DNA of 14,298 nucleotides, taken from assembly GCA_013054445.1 (NCBI GenBank), contig JAAMPI010001456.1, positions 1 to 14,298 on the forward strand. The letters run 5' to 3'. Origin of the DNA: Cudoniella acicularis (taxonomy: Eukaryota > Ascomycota > Leotiomycetes > Helotiales > Helotiaceae). Made by a program: the position numbers and the translations under genes. Below, one piece after another: positions 1 to 9,895 of this stretch. The notes below the pieces were generated by a model that made no database searches, was not told the origin of the DNA, and worked only from the letters and a program-made list of their open reading frames with translations. Positions within the stretch are counted from its first letter, which is position 1. The number at the start of each line of letters is the position of its first letter.

Positions 1-3000
1 ATTTATAATAAGACTCTTTATTTAACTAACTCTATTAGAGATAATTAAACTAAATAAAATAATAGATATATAAGAAAATATTATTTTATATAATCTTTAT
101 TAACGAATTAGCTCTCGCTTATAAATAAAATAGAATAAATTCTTTAACCTTATAACTAAAAACCTATACTAACTTTAAGTATAGACTATTTCTATTTCTT
201 ATTTATTATTCTATTATCTTTATAAACCTTTTCTTTTATTAAAGATTTTATTAATAGAATACTAGATCTCTTTTTACGAGATCTATTATAAGATCTATTA
301 TAAGACCTTCTTTTATAGAACCGCTTAAGAAATTCATTTAAGCTAAATTTATATAAGTCGAATAATAGAGCTATCTTAGATAAGCCTTCTAAACTACTTT
401 TACTTATTATATTATATCTTAGAAAAGACTTATTAGAATAAGAATAAGATATTATATTCGGTTTCTAATAAGATATCTATTTTAGCTTTTAAAATATTAT
501 ATTAATATTATAATATTCTTTTCTTCTTAGCCTACTATTAGATCTCTTTAGCCCTACTACTATTAGTCTATATCCTAAAAACATATTATATATAATAATA
601 ATAGAAAGTTACTAGTTAATTATGTTTATTATATTACGAATAGAATAGAATAGAATAAGTTTTATAAGCTGGACTTATTTTATAGTTTAGATAATTCTAA
701 CTATATTTATCTATATAAAGTAAGCGTTATAACGTAAGGTAGCGCCGACAGTTAAGACCTAAATCGGCTATTATAGCTTTAAAAGTAACTATACTAGATC
801 TATCTTATATATCTTACTTACGCGACTATATTCCGTATATAAGTAATTACTTATTCGGATCTAGAATAGGTATTACGTCTATTATTAGCTACTCTTAAGA
901 GTAGTTAGCAGGTAGAAACAGGGCCCTAGTAATACGCTATCTTATAAGTATTAAATAAGCTTAAGCGAATATATAGTTTTTAGGTTACTAACTTTATCGA
1001 TCTTAGTTTATTCTTTTCTCTTTATAGATATATATTCTCTAATTAATATAAGAAGCCTTCTTTATATATCTCCTATTATTATAGGAAGCTTTATCGCTAT
1101 AATACTACTTTATAACGATACTATTAATATAGCGAGAGGTAGTTCGCCTAATATTAATAAGCTATTATTAATATTACTAAATATAGTTAAAGGTTTCTAA
1201 CTAGCCCTCTTTTTCGAAAACTTAGAGATATTATTCTTCTAGACTAGCCTAGCTAATATTATAAAATAGAATAGAAATAAATATCTAAATAATATAATCG
1301 AGGTTATTATTAAGATTACTATTATAAATAGTCTCGATTCTAAATTAGTAAATATTAACCTAATATTCTTATAATAAGAAAAGGTCTATATTATTACTTT
1401 TATTAATCTCTTTAAGACTTATAATACTTATCCTACTCTCTTTTATAATTACTCTTTCCTAATTAACTCTATTATAGAATTCTTTTAGCTTATTAATATA
1501 ATTACCTCTATTAGTATTAGTTTAACGATTAAGCTCTCTAAAAATCTTATAATTATAGACCTACTATTTATATAATCTATATCGTTAATACTTATAGTTA
1601 AGGCTTATTATAATATATTCTTTTAGTATCTTAAAAGAAAAGTACCTAATCTAGCGCTATTTAATACTAGTATTAGTAAAATTTAAGTATATAACCTAGC
1701 TCTCTTATTCGTTATTCCGAGATCTTATTATATTAAGATTCTATTATTTATACTCTTTATATTAAATGTTTCTAAGTTAATATATACTAACTCTACCTAG
1801 CTATCTCTTTAAGAGTTTAAGTAAGACCTTATATAGATAACGTTTATTATAGAAGCTAGTAAATAGTTACTTATTAGCTAGGTTAACTAGCTTAATATAT
1901 TAGTTTATATACCGCTAAATATTATAATAAAGAGGAAGAGGATAGTAGCTATACTACTAGGAATAAATAGCGCTATATTTATAATAATAATAATATAATA
2001 ACTAGATAATACTAATAATCTTATTCTTATAACGCTCGTAAGGCCTATAGTTTTAATATTATCTTAAGAAAATATTTAGAATTTTTAAATAATTATCTTA
2101 TTTTATAAATTATTAATTTATTTTAAAAGATTCTAATAGTTTTTAATTTTATTATAAAGAATTTATTTAAATATTAGTAGTTAAATATTCTAATTATAAA
2201 TTTAATAGTACTAGCTAATATAAAATTAATAAAGATAGAATAGTATTATAGAAAGATAAATCATATTAAAGCTATTCTTAGAATAAAAGTACTAAATATA
2301 GCTTTTATAGTTAACCTATTAGCCTTTATTCTCTATCGAACTAATATTAAGCGAATTAAATAGTTTATATGTCTAGCTTATTCTATTAAGTCTAAATAAA
2401 GAGTCTAATATATATTTCGCGATAATTAAGGGTTATATTAAGCTCTATATACTTCTATACTTAACTCTTATTATAGCTTTAAAGGCTGATTATAGACCTA
2501 CGATATTACTTAAGAGTGTTATTAAAACCCTAGATAAAGGCGATAAAGAACGATAATATCTAAAAGTAAACTTTATTTATATTATTATAAATAGCTCTTT
2601 ATATCTTTATTTTCTTTCTTTAATTACTTTTTAAACTTTAAGATATAATATAGAAATTAAGTCTATTAGAACTATAATTAATTAGCGGCGAAGATTATTT
2701 CTATAAATAGTAATATAATAAGATCGTCCGCTTCTTATTACTAGTAGCTTTATATATATACTATCGTTTTTAATATCTAATAAAATATATTTTAAAACGT
2801 ATTTCTATATAAATCTTTAAAGTCTTTAGATAAAGAATCTTTTATCTTAATTAGGCTTATAACTATTTTATAATTATAAAGCGAGATATATAGATAAACT
2901 TAGAAATTTTAAAGGTTATTAATAATATAACTCTAGTTAATAAAGTAATAATCTCTTAGAAAACGTTAATTAAAGTCTTATTAAAATATATAATTTAATA

Positions 3001-3379
3001 TTTTAATTATTTATCTAAACTCTAAGAAATAGTTTTAACTAACTAAATATAACTTTATTTAATCTACTAGTAAACATTTTTAAGAGATAATAGATATAAG
3101 GTATCTATAGATAAATTAGTACTAGTCTACTATATCTAATAGCTTTTCTATAATAAAAATAAGTATATTAATATATCTAGTTATTAGTTTAATAAAAAGA
3201 CTAAATTCGTAAGAGGCTCGAGTGTTTAGAGGCCTATATTTAAGATTATACTTTAGCTATTTTATAATACTTAGATAAAAGAACTCGAAGATTTAGATAA
3301 CTTTTTTAGTATATTAAGTAATAGCTAGTATAATAATATTTTAGTTATTTTATCTTTTAATCCGTCTTGACTCTCTACT
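1..3379. repeat. RIP-degraded AT-rich repeat block, no readable gene
   Basis: This stretch is extremely A+T rich and has stop codons in every frame at short intervals. The dinucleotides CA and TG are almost missing: in the first 600 bases I count two CA and no TG, while TA is everywhere and CG persists. That is the footprint of repeat-induced point mutation, which converts CpA to TpA on both strands in duplicated DNA of Pezizomycotina. The block is therefore most likely old transposon sequence. A slightly more G+C-rich patch lies near 720-960 and a short AGAAT-type run near 638-660. If the LTR at 3380-3730 is the minus-oriented 5' LTR of an element, this block would include its internal region, but I could not recognise gag or pol. 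No tRNA, rRNA or intact coding sequence was seen. Confidence 0.85.
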
Positions 3380-3730
3380 TGTTACGGCTCTATAAAGGCA
3401 CTAGGGCCCTAACGTCACGTAGGGACGTATTTGTAAGAAGGTGCTATATTATCGAAGAGACTAAACTAAGGAGAGAAGAAGAGGTTCTCCCGGAGGGAGA
3501 AGCTCTATTTAACTATATAAATAGCGCTAGTAAGCGAAGTAGTCCGTAAGCGACTCCTCTGGATAGTAAGTCATTCGGTTAGTCGTTAAGTCATTAAATC
3601 GACTATCGATTAGAAGGACAGGCTATTATTAAGTTATTAAATCGACGAGCGTTAAATTAAGTTATTACGTCGACTACTATTAAGTCAATCTATCCTAGCG
3701 CTAAGGCGTCTACGAACTAGGTCTATAACA
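3380..3730 (-). mobile_element. LTR of a retrotransposon, probably minus-oriented, RIP-mutated
   Basis: The 351-bp segment is bounded by the perfect inverted ends TGTTA / TAACA, the usual TG..CA pattern of LTRs. Read on the minus strand it begins TGTTATAGACCTAG, identical over 14 bases to the start of the solo LTR at 4102, so the minus orientation is favoured. It contains a TATA-like ATATAAATAG, a short hairpin TTCTCCC-GGA-GGGAGAA near 3485, and three imperfect 19-bp direct repeats. The five bases on each side (CTACT and ATCAC) are not a target duplication. It is therefore more likely one LTR of a longer or broken element than a clean solo LTR. Minus-strand sequence just after it (from 3379 leftwards, AGTAGAGAGTCAAGACGG) could be a RIP-altered primer-binding site; that is tentative. 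A small open frame at 3367-3549 inside it looks fortuitous. Confidence 0.6.
3585..3674 (+). repeat. three imperfect 19-bp direct repeats inside the LTR
   Basis: Copies start at 3585, 3628 and 3656, with a consensus close to RTTAAGTYATTAAATCGAC. Copy 2 differs from copy 1 by two substitutions and copy 3 differs from copy 2 by two. They lie inside the LTR and may be promoter or enhancer-like subrepeats, but no function can be read from the sequence. Confidence 0.5.
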
Positions 3731-4049
3731 ATCACGGAGTTAGTTTACGTAACCTGTTCTATACGTGACGGCGCTAGTCCTAAGCGAGGTTTCGGGCAGA
3801 GGTTAAATACGTAATAGCTTCTCTCTTCCCCTTCTTCTTTTCTTCGTCGATTATTCTAAATAATAGAGTACTATTTACTCTACGTCTACTAAATACTCTA
3901 TAATAAGCTCGGCCTTTTAATATAATATAAATCTAGCTATTAAAGAAGAATAAGAACTTTATATAGCTTAACCTCTAATAAGATAACCTAGAAGAGAGAG
4001 AGGATATAATAGGGATTAGTGTCTCTTAGAGAATAATATTAAAGAGATA
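3731..4049. other. RIP-affected spacer between LTR and Tc1/mariner element
   Basis: I see no gene here. The only visible feature is a pyrimidine tract at about 3819-3846. It is polypurine on the minus strand but lies about 90 bp away from the LTR, too far to be its polypurine tract. Base composition is RIP-like, with few CA/TG. A solo LTR could be imagined between the TGTTC at 3750 and a later AACC, but no proper CA-type end was found. Confidence 0.5.
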
Positions 4050-4089
4050 GTAAGAGTTAAGGCTATAGTTCGTCGTATACTTAAGCGAA
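4050..4089 (+). repeat. left terminal inverted repeat of the Tc1/mariner element
   Basis: The 40 bases pair with the reverse complement of 5545-5584 at 30 of 40 positions with no gap. All ten differences are transitions, and seven of them have A or T on this side, as expected if this end was hit harder by RIP. The innermost run ACTTAAGCGAA is identical in both ends. Confidence 0.8.
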
Positions 4090-4101
4090 CCTTTTAAAAC
4101 C

Positions 4102-4295
4102 TGTTATAGACCTAGAGTAGTATACGCGTTACGTGCCCCTAACGGGGGCGTGTCGGGTATACTTCGGGGTGTAGACTATATATAATAGAATAGCGAATAA
4201 GGCTCTAACCTTATTCTTATGCCTTTTAGCCTGATAGCCGAGTAGTAAAAGCTATTTATATTACTCGCTACGTACGCTAGTTACGTATTATTATA
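4102..4295 (+). mobile_element. solo LTR nested in the Tc1/mariner element
   Basis: The 194-bp segment starts TGTTATAGACC and ends TTATTATA (TG..TA, a CA end changed to TA by RIP). It is flanked by the direct repeat AAACC at 4097-4101 and 4296-4300, a 5-bp target duplication typical of LTR retrotransposons. It contains a TATA-like ACTATATATAATAG and a GC-rich hairpin GCCCC-TAACG-GGGGC at about 4134-4148. No internal retroelement sequence is present, so it is a solo LTR left by recombination between two LTRs. It lies between the left inverted repeat and the transposase stop codon, so it was inserted after the DNA transposon. Confidence 0.7.
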
Positions 4296-4359
4296 AAACC
4301 TTAGTCCTTTTTTTAAAAAATTATTATAGTCTTAATTTAAAAGCTTTTTAGCTATAAAT

Positions 4360-5457
4360 TTAATTAATAGTAGCTAGCCCTCGTACTTTAATAACATCCT
4401 CAATTTTACACGTTAATTGTTCTACATAGTGACAGTAGTCACGTAGGTCTACCTGAGCCTAAGCTCCTAGATCACCTCTATTAATACTCCCTTGGTTCGT
4501 GGCTTATAAGCCATTTTATTTAGCTCTCCTTTTATCTACCTCTAGACCTTCTTAATAGGGTTTAAATGAGGTGAAGAATGAGGCTAACTAAATCCACGAA
4601 CCCTGTGTTCTAGGCGGGGTAACCGGGCATAGCCTAGGTATACCTTCGAGCTATCTTCTATAAAGATATACTCTAGACATAAAGTCTCGAAGAGGGAAAA
4701 CAACAGGTTATAACATCTCCTAAAGGTAGGCCTTAGAGTATATACCTTTACGCCTAGGTAACTTCTCTATAAAAACTAATAGCGATTTATAATCCTAGCT
4801 AAGAGCCCCCTAAATCATGACCGAAAACCTTCTAGGCCTATAAATTGACTTTATATAATCCGGACAACACTTTTCGTCCACCCTTCGTGTAATCTAGACT
4901 CTACCATCCTTCCTAGTATCAAATATAGCTTTATCCGACCAAATCACCTTCCGCCAGTCGCCTCCAGGCTTGCCGTCGTCCCTGTCTACTGTATAGTCCG
5001 ATGTCCCCTACCACCTGTGTTCTAAAGCAAATGCTAATCTCTTCTTAGCTTGTGCCCGTGATATAAAAGGTCGGGGGCATGCAATATAGCGCCGGTAGCC
5101 ATGCTTTCGAAGTTCTCGTCGAATAGTTCGCGTAGAGGCTACGATGCCTAGTTGCTAGCAGACCTGCTCGAAGGTCAAGCGACGGGAGCTATAGCCTTAG
5201 ATTATATAGCGAATGATTTAGCGTATTGATCGAATAGACAGTAATAAGTGATGGTACTGCTTGCCTTTACACATGGTCCTGCTTGATTTATCCTTACAGA
5301 TCGACCTGGCAGTGGCTCGGGGCACATAGAGTTCTTTGAAGATGCTTCCCTAGGATTTTCCGTCGCGTCGTATTTGGCGCACTCTAGCGCGTTTTAGAGT
5401 GTTCTAATTGTCGCCCGGCTCACGCGGCGGAGAGGATGATAGAATATCGTATTTCAT
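4360..5457 (-). pseudogene. Tc1/mariner transposase pseudogene
   Basis: Reading from the ATG at 5457 gives a DDE transposase of about 365 codons that has decayed. The order is an N-terminal helix-turn-helix region (RVRQIRRDGKS), a region like the second DNA-binding half (TIRRELRKHGYRRYIACPRP), then the catalytic core. The core shows VIWSDKAIF with the first Asp, FIEDSSKVY with the second Asp, and SPHLNPIKKVW, where the final acidic residue of the usual NPIE motif is Lys. The end, IEDVIKVRGLATIN, is family-typical. More than a dozen in-frame stops occur, mostly TAG or TAA where Gln or Trp is expected. Two compensating frameshifts lie near 4690 and near 4460. Stops are frequent, so no functional protein is possible. 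The pattern fits RIP plus ordinary decay. Confidence 0.88.
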
Positions 5458-5544
5458 CTCCAATATCAAGTAAAAAATAATTGATGGTTGTATTATAGTA
5501 AATTTTTAAAGAATCTAGGTGAGAAATATGAGGGTGGGTCTAAT

Positions 5545-5584
5545 TTCGCTTAAGTGTGCGACAAGCCATGGTTTCAGCTCTTAC
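5545..5584 (-). repeat. right terminal inverted repeat of the Tc1/mariner element
   Basis: This is the partner of the left repeat at 4050-4089, with 30 of 40 identical positions and only transitions between them. It retains CACAC and CCATGG where the left copy reads TATAC and CTATAG, so it is probably closer to the original sequence. Confidence 0.8.
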
Positions 5585-5766
5585 AACTTGAAATCATGAG
5601 AGTGTCGCTTCGACAATGTGGCATTTTTGTTGCCTAATTTCTGCTCCAATCATAACAAACCGCGCTATCTCAGCTGAGGCTGGACGAGGCTTTGCCAATT
5701 CTCACGCGTTCATACAGCAACAAAGTATCAATTTCTAACTTCGACTTTCATCATCAGTTTCCTAAG
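5585..5766 (+). promoter_or_regulatory. short upstream region of the AAA gene
   Basis: Only 182 bp separate the transposon end from the chosen start codon. The last 70 bases are rich in C, T and A without a clear TATA box, as is common in fungal 5' leaders. The start context CCTAAGATGGC has A at -3 and G at +4. A transcription start or specific factor sites cannot be identified, and any longer promoter must extend into the transposon. Confidence 0.4.
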
Positions 5767-8700
5767 ATGGCAACTTCAATAATGGAAGAAACGGCCTATA
5801 CAGCTGAGCCCGAGAGCCATATGTCTTGTTTCATTGAGACGGAAACAGAGCACTGGAGCGCTAAGAAATGGACGGAGACCATCATGAAACGGTATAGCCT
5901 TAAGGGTTGTTTGCTCACCTCGCTCCTTATTAACAATGTCTAGGGATATTGTCGAGCGGTCAAGACTCAAATTAGATACTCGTTTGTATGAATTCCTAAA
6001 GGAATCTCAGGTGGAAGACCAAAAGATGTTCGAGGATACCCGAAATAAGGTTGCGAAGATTATTCAACATGTTAAAGTAAAGCACGATGAACGCTACCCA
6101 GAAGGAGCCCCTGATTCCGAGCCAACGCTTGTGGAAATGTTCAAAGCCGGCTGTAGAGAAGCTTCGGAAACGGCTTACGAATACGTCCAAATCCTGGATG
6201 TGATGGTTTCACAAGCCCCTGAGTATGTGGCTTTGGCATACGGCGCTGTTAAGATTCTACTAGTTGCTCAAATCAACTACGAGGATATGAAACAGAACGT
6301 GGAGAGCTACCTGCTGAAGATAAAGACAAAGTTTCAGATGATCGATCACCTGACTTGCTATGTGCCAACGGCTAGGCTGGTGGATGCCATTGCCACGTTG
6401 TACGAGCTTTTCTATAGATTCGTTGCTAAGGCTCTGAAATTTTACACCCGCAGTCGGCTGAGTTTGTCCATCCTACACCCCCTGAGACTGCATAACTAAT
6501 GTTTGAATGATAGAACATGTGTTTATTTCAGTTGTCAAGCCTTGGAAAAAACTGGAGCCTCTGGTAACGTTAATCGAGCAGACGTTCACAGATGTCAAGG
6601 ATATTGTGCAATTTCATGGTCACATTACTGGGCAGATGAATCTTATATTGAGTCAAAAGATCCTGGCTGTTAATCAAGGTCTTGCGAGAGAGGTTAAGCA
6701 CATTCTTGATATTCTGGAAGAGCCACCCGTGAAGTTCTCAAAACCAGGAGATGTTGCACAAATGAGAGATCTTTTGCGACAAAGAGTAGATGAGAACCTA
6801 GACCAACCTACCAAGAATGGAGGACCAGAACCTCATCCGGATCAAGAAGGTAGTATCCACCCAATCATGTTTAAAGATCATAAACTAAAGAGCACAGATA
6901 CCACCTCTGAAGAAAGTGCAGTTTCAAACCTGGGTGGCCCAGTTGATCTAGACCAGTTTCTAGGAAAAATATTTGTGGAACTTCATGAGTATGATGATAT
7001 ATGCGCTCAGCAGCAGAGAATTTTGGAACAACTCCCAGAGATGCGACCACATAGATCTAAGGAGCGAAATATCCTCAAGGTTGACAAAGTCATGTCATGG
7101 GTTGAGTCGCCAGCATCAAAGCTTCTTTGGATTGATGGCAACCACCACTTACAACGACACGATTTCAATGCATCATTTGCTATGCCACTTATTCTTCTGG
7201 GAGAGAGCATTTCAGAGACTTATCTCATATTGCGGCACTTCTGCGGAGACAGTGATTCAAACCCCCCAACAGGATGCCGGACTCTTATACAATCCCTCCT
7301 CCGTCAGCTCTTCAAACAACGCCCCGATACATGGAAGAAGAGAGAAAATTCGCTGAGTAGAGATGGACTGAGCGATATAAAGCACCTATGGGGTTTATTT
7401 GTCGAGTGTTTGAAGGAAGTCCATGTTCAGTGTACATTCATTGTCATTGATAGTATTGACTACTTGGAAGCGACCAGCATGGCAGAGAACAGTAACATCA
7501 ATGAAGGGGATTTTATTCTGAAGCAACTCAACAATCTTGTCAAAGACCCTACCCTTGTGGTAAAGGTTCTACTCACTGCTGCTATTGCTCAAGCCCCCCC
7601 TAATCAGTCTAAAGCTCGATCAGCATTAACCGCGTATCAACCCACCTCGCTTTATCAGCCACAAAGGAAGCTATCTCTGAACATCTTAGAGGAGGAATTT
7701 GCATTGGCCCCTCAGAAACTTGTTGAAATTCAAGAGAGGCGATGCCGAACTATCAAATTTGCGCAGCTACCGATGCTTTATCAAATTAATTCGACTATCT
7801 ATGCCTATGACAATGGCGAACTTCGAGCATTTGTGGTTTCTGAACTAGCGGGTATGGACCCAAGGCCGTTCGACACATATAGTCCCCTACAGATACGCGC
7901 TTGGTCGATTGACCATAACGGGAAATATTTTGCAAAACGATACCACGATCTTGCGATGGCGCAATTTCCTGGGGAGAGAGATATAGCCAACTTGACGTAC
8001 ATTCCAGAGGGCTTCCTCAATGACGAGTCAGAGAATCGGACGAGGCTGCTTGAACGAGGCCGAATGTATTGGAAGCTTGGAAGCGGTGTTCGATACCAGC
8101 AGTTCATGATGGCAGGGGTACGTTGAGCTGTGTGAATCTTTTGCGTACAAGTGTGGGCTAAATTTTTCCAACAGAGACAAACTCGAATAATTATAGACCA
8201 GTGTACTCGGCCAATAGAACCGCCGCCACAAGAACAAGGATTTGAAGAACAGCTCGAAAAAGCCCTCGCTTCTGACTTGAAGCCTCTGATTCTCATTGTT
8301 TGCCCGCCACGGATTGCTGCTTATGTCCTTCGCGATCTAAAATGGAGTAAGCCGTAACCCAGTTTCTGTAATACACTCCCACTCTTCACTTAGGGCTAAT
8401 ATTTGATAGTTACAATCCTGGTCAAAGAAATCGAAGACATAAGGTTCACGAAAGGAATTCTCAATAAACTGGTCCTCCAGAATAACATGAAGGAGCTGTT
8501 AATCAGGGCTATAGAACCTTATATGGCCGATAAAATCAGTGGAAATTCGCCTCGTCTGGCTGGGTATAGCTCCCACGATGCCAGTATCATTCTGCTTGAA
8601 GGAGTTCCAGGATCAGGGAAAACGGTGACGGCAACTTATGCTGCGGATCATATACGGAGACCAATGCTATCGGTTTCCCCTGGCGACCTCAGTGCTCTCA

Positions 8701-9281
8701 GTGTTAATGCTACAGAGGTTACAGATAAGCTGAAAAACTTCTTACAATTAGCGCAGCAGTGGAATGCAGCACTGTTGTTTGAAGATGCTCACGTTATTCT
8801 GAAATCTTGGCTTGTGACTCTTATTCAAGGCCTAGATAGTCACACCGGGCTTGTTTTTATGGCCACCGACGGGTCTACCGTTAATGATATGGCTTACATG
8901 GCTTTTAAGTCCCGTGTTCAAGTTACTATCGGATTTTTCAAATTGAATACGGATGAAAAAGAAAAGCTATGGAGAATTGTTCTCGAAGAGTTCTCGGATA
9001 TTGCTGGTATTAACGCGGATAAGATTCCATATTGGTCGAACTGTTTAAAAGGTCTGGAGTTGAATGGGCGAGAAATTAAGACTTCGCTGAAGATAGCGAT
9101 ACAAATGGCCAAGACTGAAAATAGGCCTTTGCATCTGAGTGACATACTCAGATCCATTGAGGAAAGATCTGAATCCAAATATTCTGAGGAGAAGAGTCGT
9201 AGGTTAAATCAAAGGGAAGTTCAAACCATAACGGGTAAAGAATTATCGGACGAGGCTAAAGAGGTAAAGGAAAAGGATTAG
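5767..9281 (+). CDS. multidomain AAA ATPase with STAND-like N-terminus
   Basis: Five exons are inferred: 5767-5891, 5944-6461, 6532-8117, 8175-8346 and 8410-9281. Donors are GTATAG, GTTTGT, GTACGT and GTAAGC, all phases agree, and the spliced length of 3273 nt gives 1090 aa. Residues about 105-230 (APEYVALAYGAVKILL) resemble the DUF7708 region of fungal STAND proteins. Residues 412-424 (LLWIDGNHHLQR) and 515-526 (FIVIDSIDYL) look like a degenerate P-loop and Walker B of a NACHT-like module. Residues about 645-736 resemble DUF7025. A C-terminal AAA domain follows, with Walker A GVPGSGKT (865-872), arginine finger SR (R969) and sensor-2-like NGREIK (1019-1024). Walker B reads LLFED (922-926) instead of the usual DE order, and sensor 1 has TD rather than TN. 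The loop after Walker B is about nine residues shorter than I expect. The reading frame is open, unlike both gene neighbours to its right. The substrate is unknown; a role in self/non-self recognition is conceivable but unproven. Confidence 0.85.
5892..5943 (+). other. intron 1 of the AAA gene, decides the start codon
   Basis: This 52-bp GTATAG..CTAG intron joins ATG-5767 in frame to the main protein (AAA CG + G GAT ATT). Without splicing, the upstream frame ends at the TAG at 5941, and translation could start at ATG 5936, inside the intron, giving MSRDIVERSR in the same downstream frame. The spliced model is preferred because the phase fits and the upstream ATG has a good context. Confidence 0.6.
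6462..6531 (+). other. intron 2 of the AAA gene
   Basis: The 70-bp intron has donor GTTTGT, branch-like ACTAATG at about 6496, and acceptor TTTATTTCAG. Splicing restores the frame across a stop at 6497-6499, giving RSRL-IVKPWKKLEP. Confidence 0.85.
8118..8174 (+). other. intron 3 of the AAA gene
   Basis: The 57-bp phase-0 intron has donor GTACGT, branch-like GGCTAAAT, and acceptor TTCCAACAG. It removes an in-frame TGA at 8124-8126. Confidence 0.85.
8347..8409 (+). other. intron 4 of the AAA gene
   Basis: The 63-bp intron has donor GTAAGC, branch-like GGCTAATA, and acceptor TTTGATAG. Joining gives DLKW-ITILVKEIEDI, which fits the AAA family pattern just before the ATPase core. Confidence 0.85.
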
Positions 9282-9895
9282 ATAGTAATAATTATTGGTC
9301 TTATTTGTTGGGATAATAGATAGGGATTACACGGAATTCAACTGAAGTTTGTTTTGATCTGAAGTATGCGAATGCTACTTAATTCTATAGTAAGCTAAGG
9401 GAACGCGGGATACGGGGCCTCGTATAGACTAGGGGCTTTAACTAATTAAAGACCTTTGCGTCTAGCTACTTTTCAGAAACTCTTTAGCCACCTAAAAGTT
9501 AGAATTAAGTAACTAGAAAAGAGTTCTAGTAGGGTATTAGACTTTTCTGTTTATAAATTAATATTACTAGAAACTAGGGGAAAATAATATATAATATATT
9601 AGGTAAAGATAGTAGATATAAGCTCATATGGGTATATATTTAGGTATTTATTAATAATTTACTATCTCGTGTGACTACTCCTAACCTAAGAGACTAATTA
9701 GATAAGAAGCTAAGAGGTATAGGTTGTAGTAAGATATTTTATTGTCTATTATACATTCTACGCCGCACCCCATCGATTGCCAAAATAAAATAACTAGTAG
9801 TTCCCCATCTAGCTATTATAAAAATATCACTAATGTTGAATCTTATCGTAATATGAGAAGACACTCCCCCAACCCTTTGCTTTCGCCCAGCCCTC
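9282..9895. other. partly AT-rich spacer between convergent gene ends
   Basis: The spacer separates the stop of the plus-strand AAA gene from the stop of the minus-strand Cys/His-domain gene, so it should hold both 3' ends. Positions about 9370-9740 are AT-rich with many TA steps, like a mild RIP patch, and contain one short inverted repeat pair. I see no convincing coding sequence; the open frame at 9742-10092 on the plus strand is antisense to the real exon and starts with TTG. Confidence 0.5.
9374..9513. repeat. possible small inverted-repeat element (MITE-like)
   Basis: GCTACTTAATTCTA at 9374-9387 is the reverse complement of 9500-9513 at 13 of 14 positions, enclosing a 140-bp span. No target duplication was established and the interior pairs only weakly. 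It may be a small non-autonomous element or a chance repeat in AT-rich DNA. Confidence 0.3.

Larger units (their letters stand above)
4050..5584 (-). mobile_element. Tc1/mariner-type DNA transposon, inactive
   Basis: The 1535-bp element is delimited by 40-bp terminal inverted repeats (4050-4089 and 5545-5584) and contains a degenerate minus-strand transposase. Removing the nested LTR and its duplicated target leaves about 1336 bp, normal for Tc1/mariner elements of fungi. The bases next to the left end are TA (4048-4049), the expected target. Those next to the right end are AA, so the TA duplication is not intact, or the boundary is off by a few bases. The left third is strongly RIP-mutated, while the right half keeps CA/TG dinucleotides and readable protein motifs. 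The element ends 182 bp upstream of the AAA gene start, so it sits in or next to that gene's promoter. Confidence 0.85.

Noticed and set aside
3367..3549. 60-codon plus-strand open frame
   Set aside because: It starts with TTG and lies inside the LTR; the frame is open only because this patch is less AT-rich. No motif was recognised.
3750..4014. another solo LTR starting TGTTC with AACC repeats on both sides
   Set aside because: The candidate 3' end does not finish in CA or a RIP-altered TA at the right distance from the repeat, so the border is not supported.
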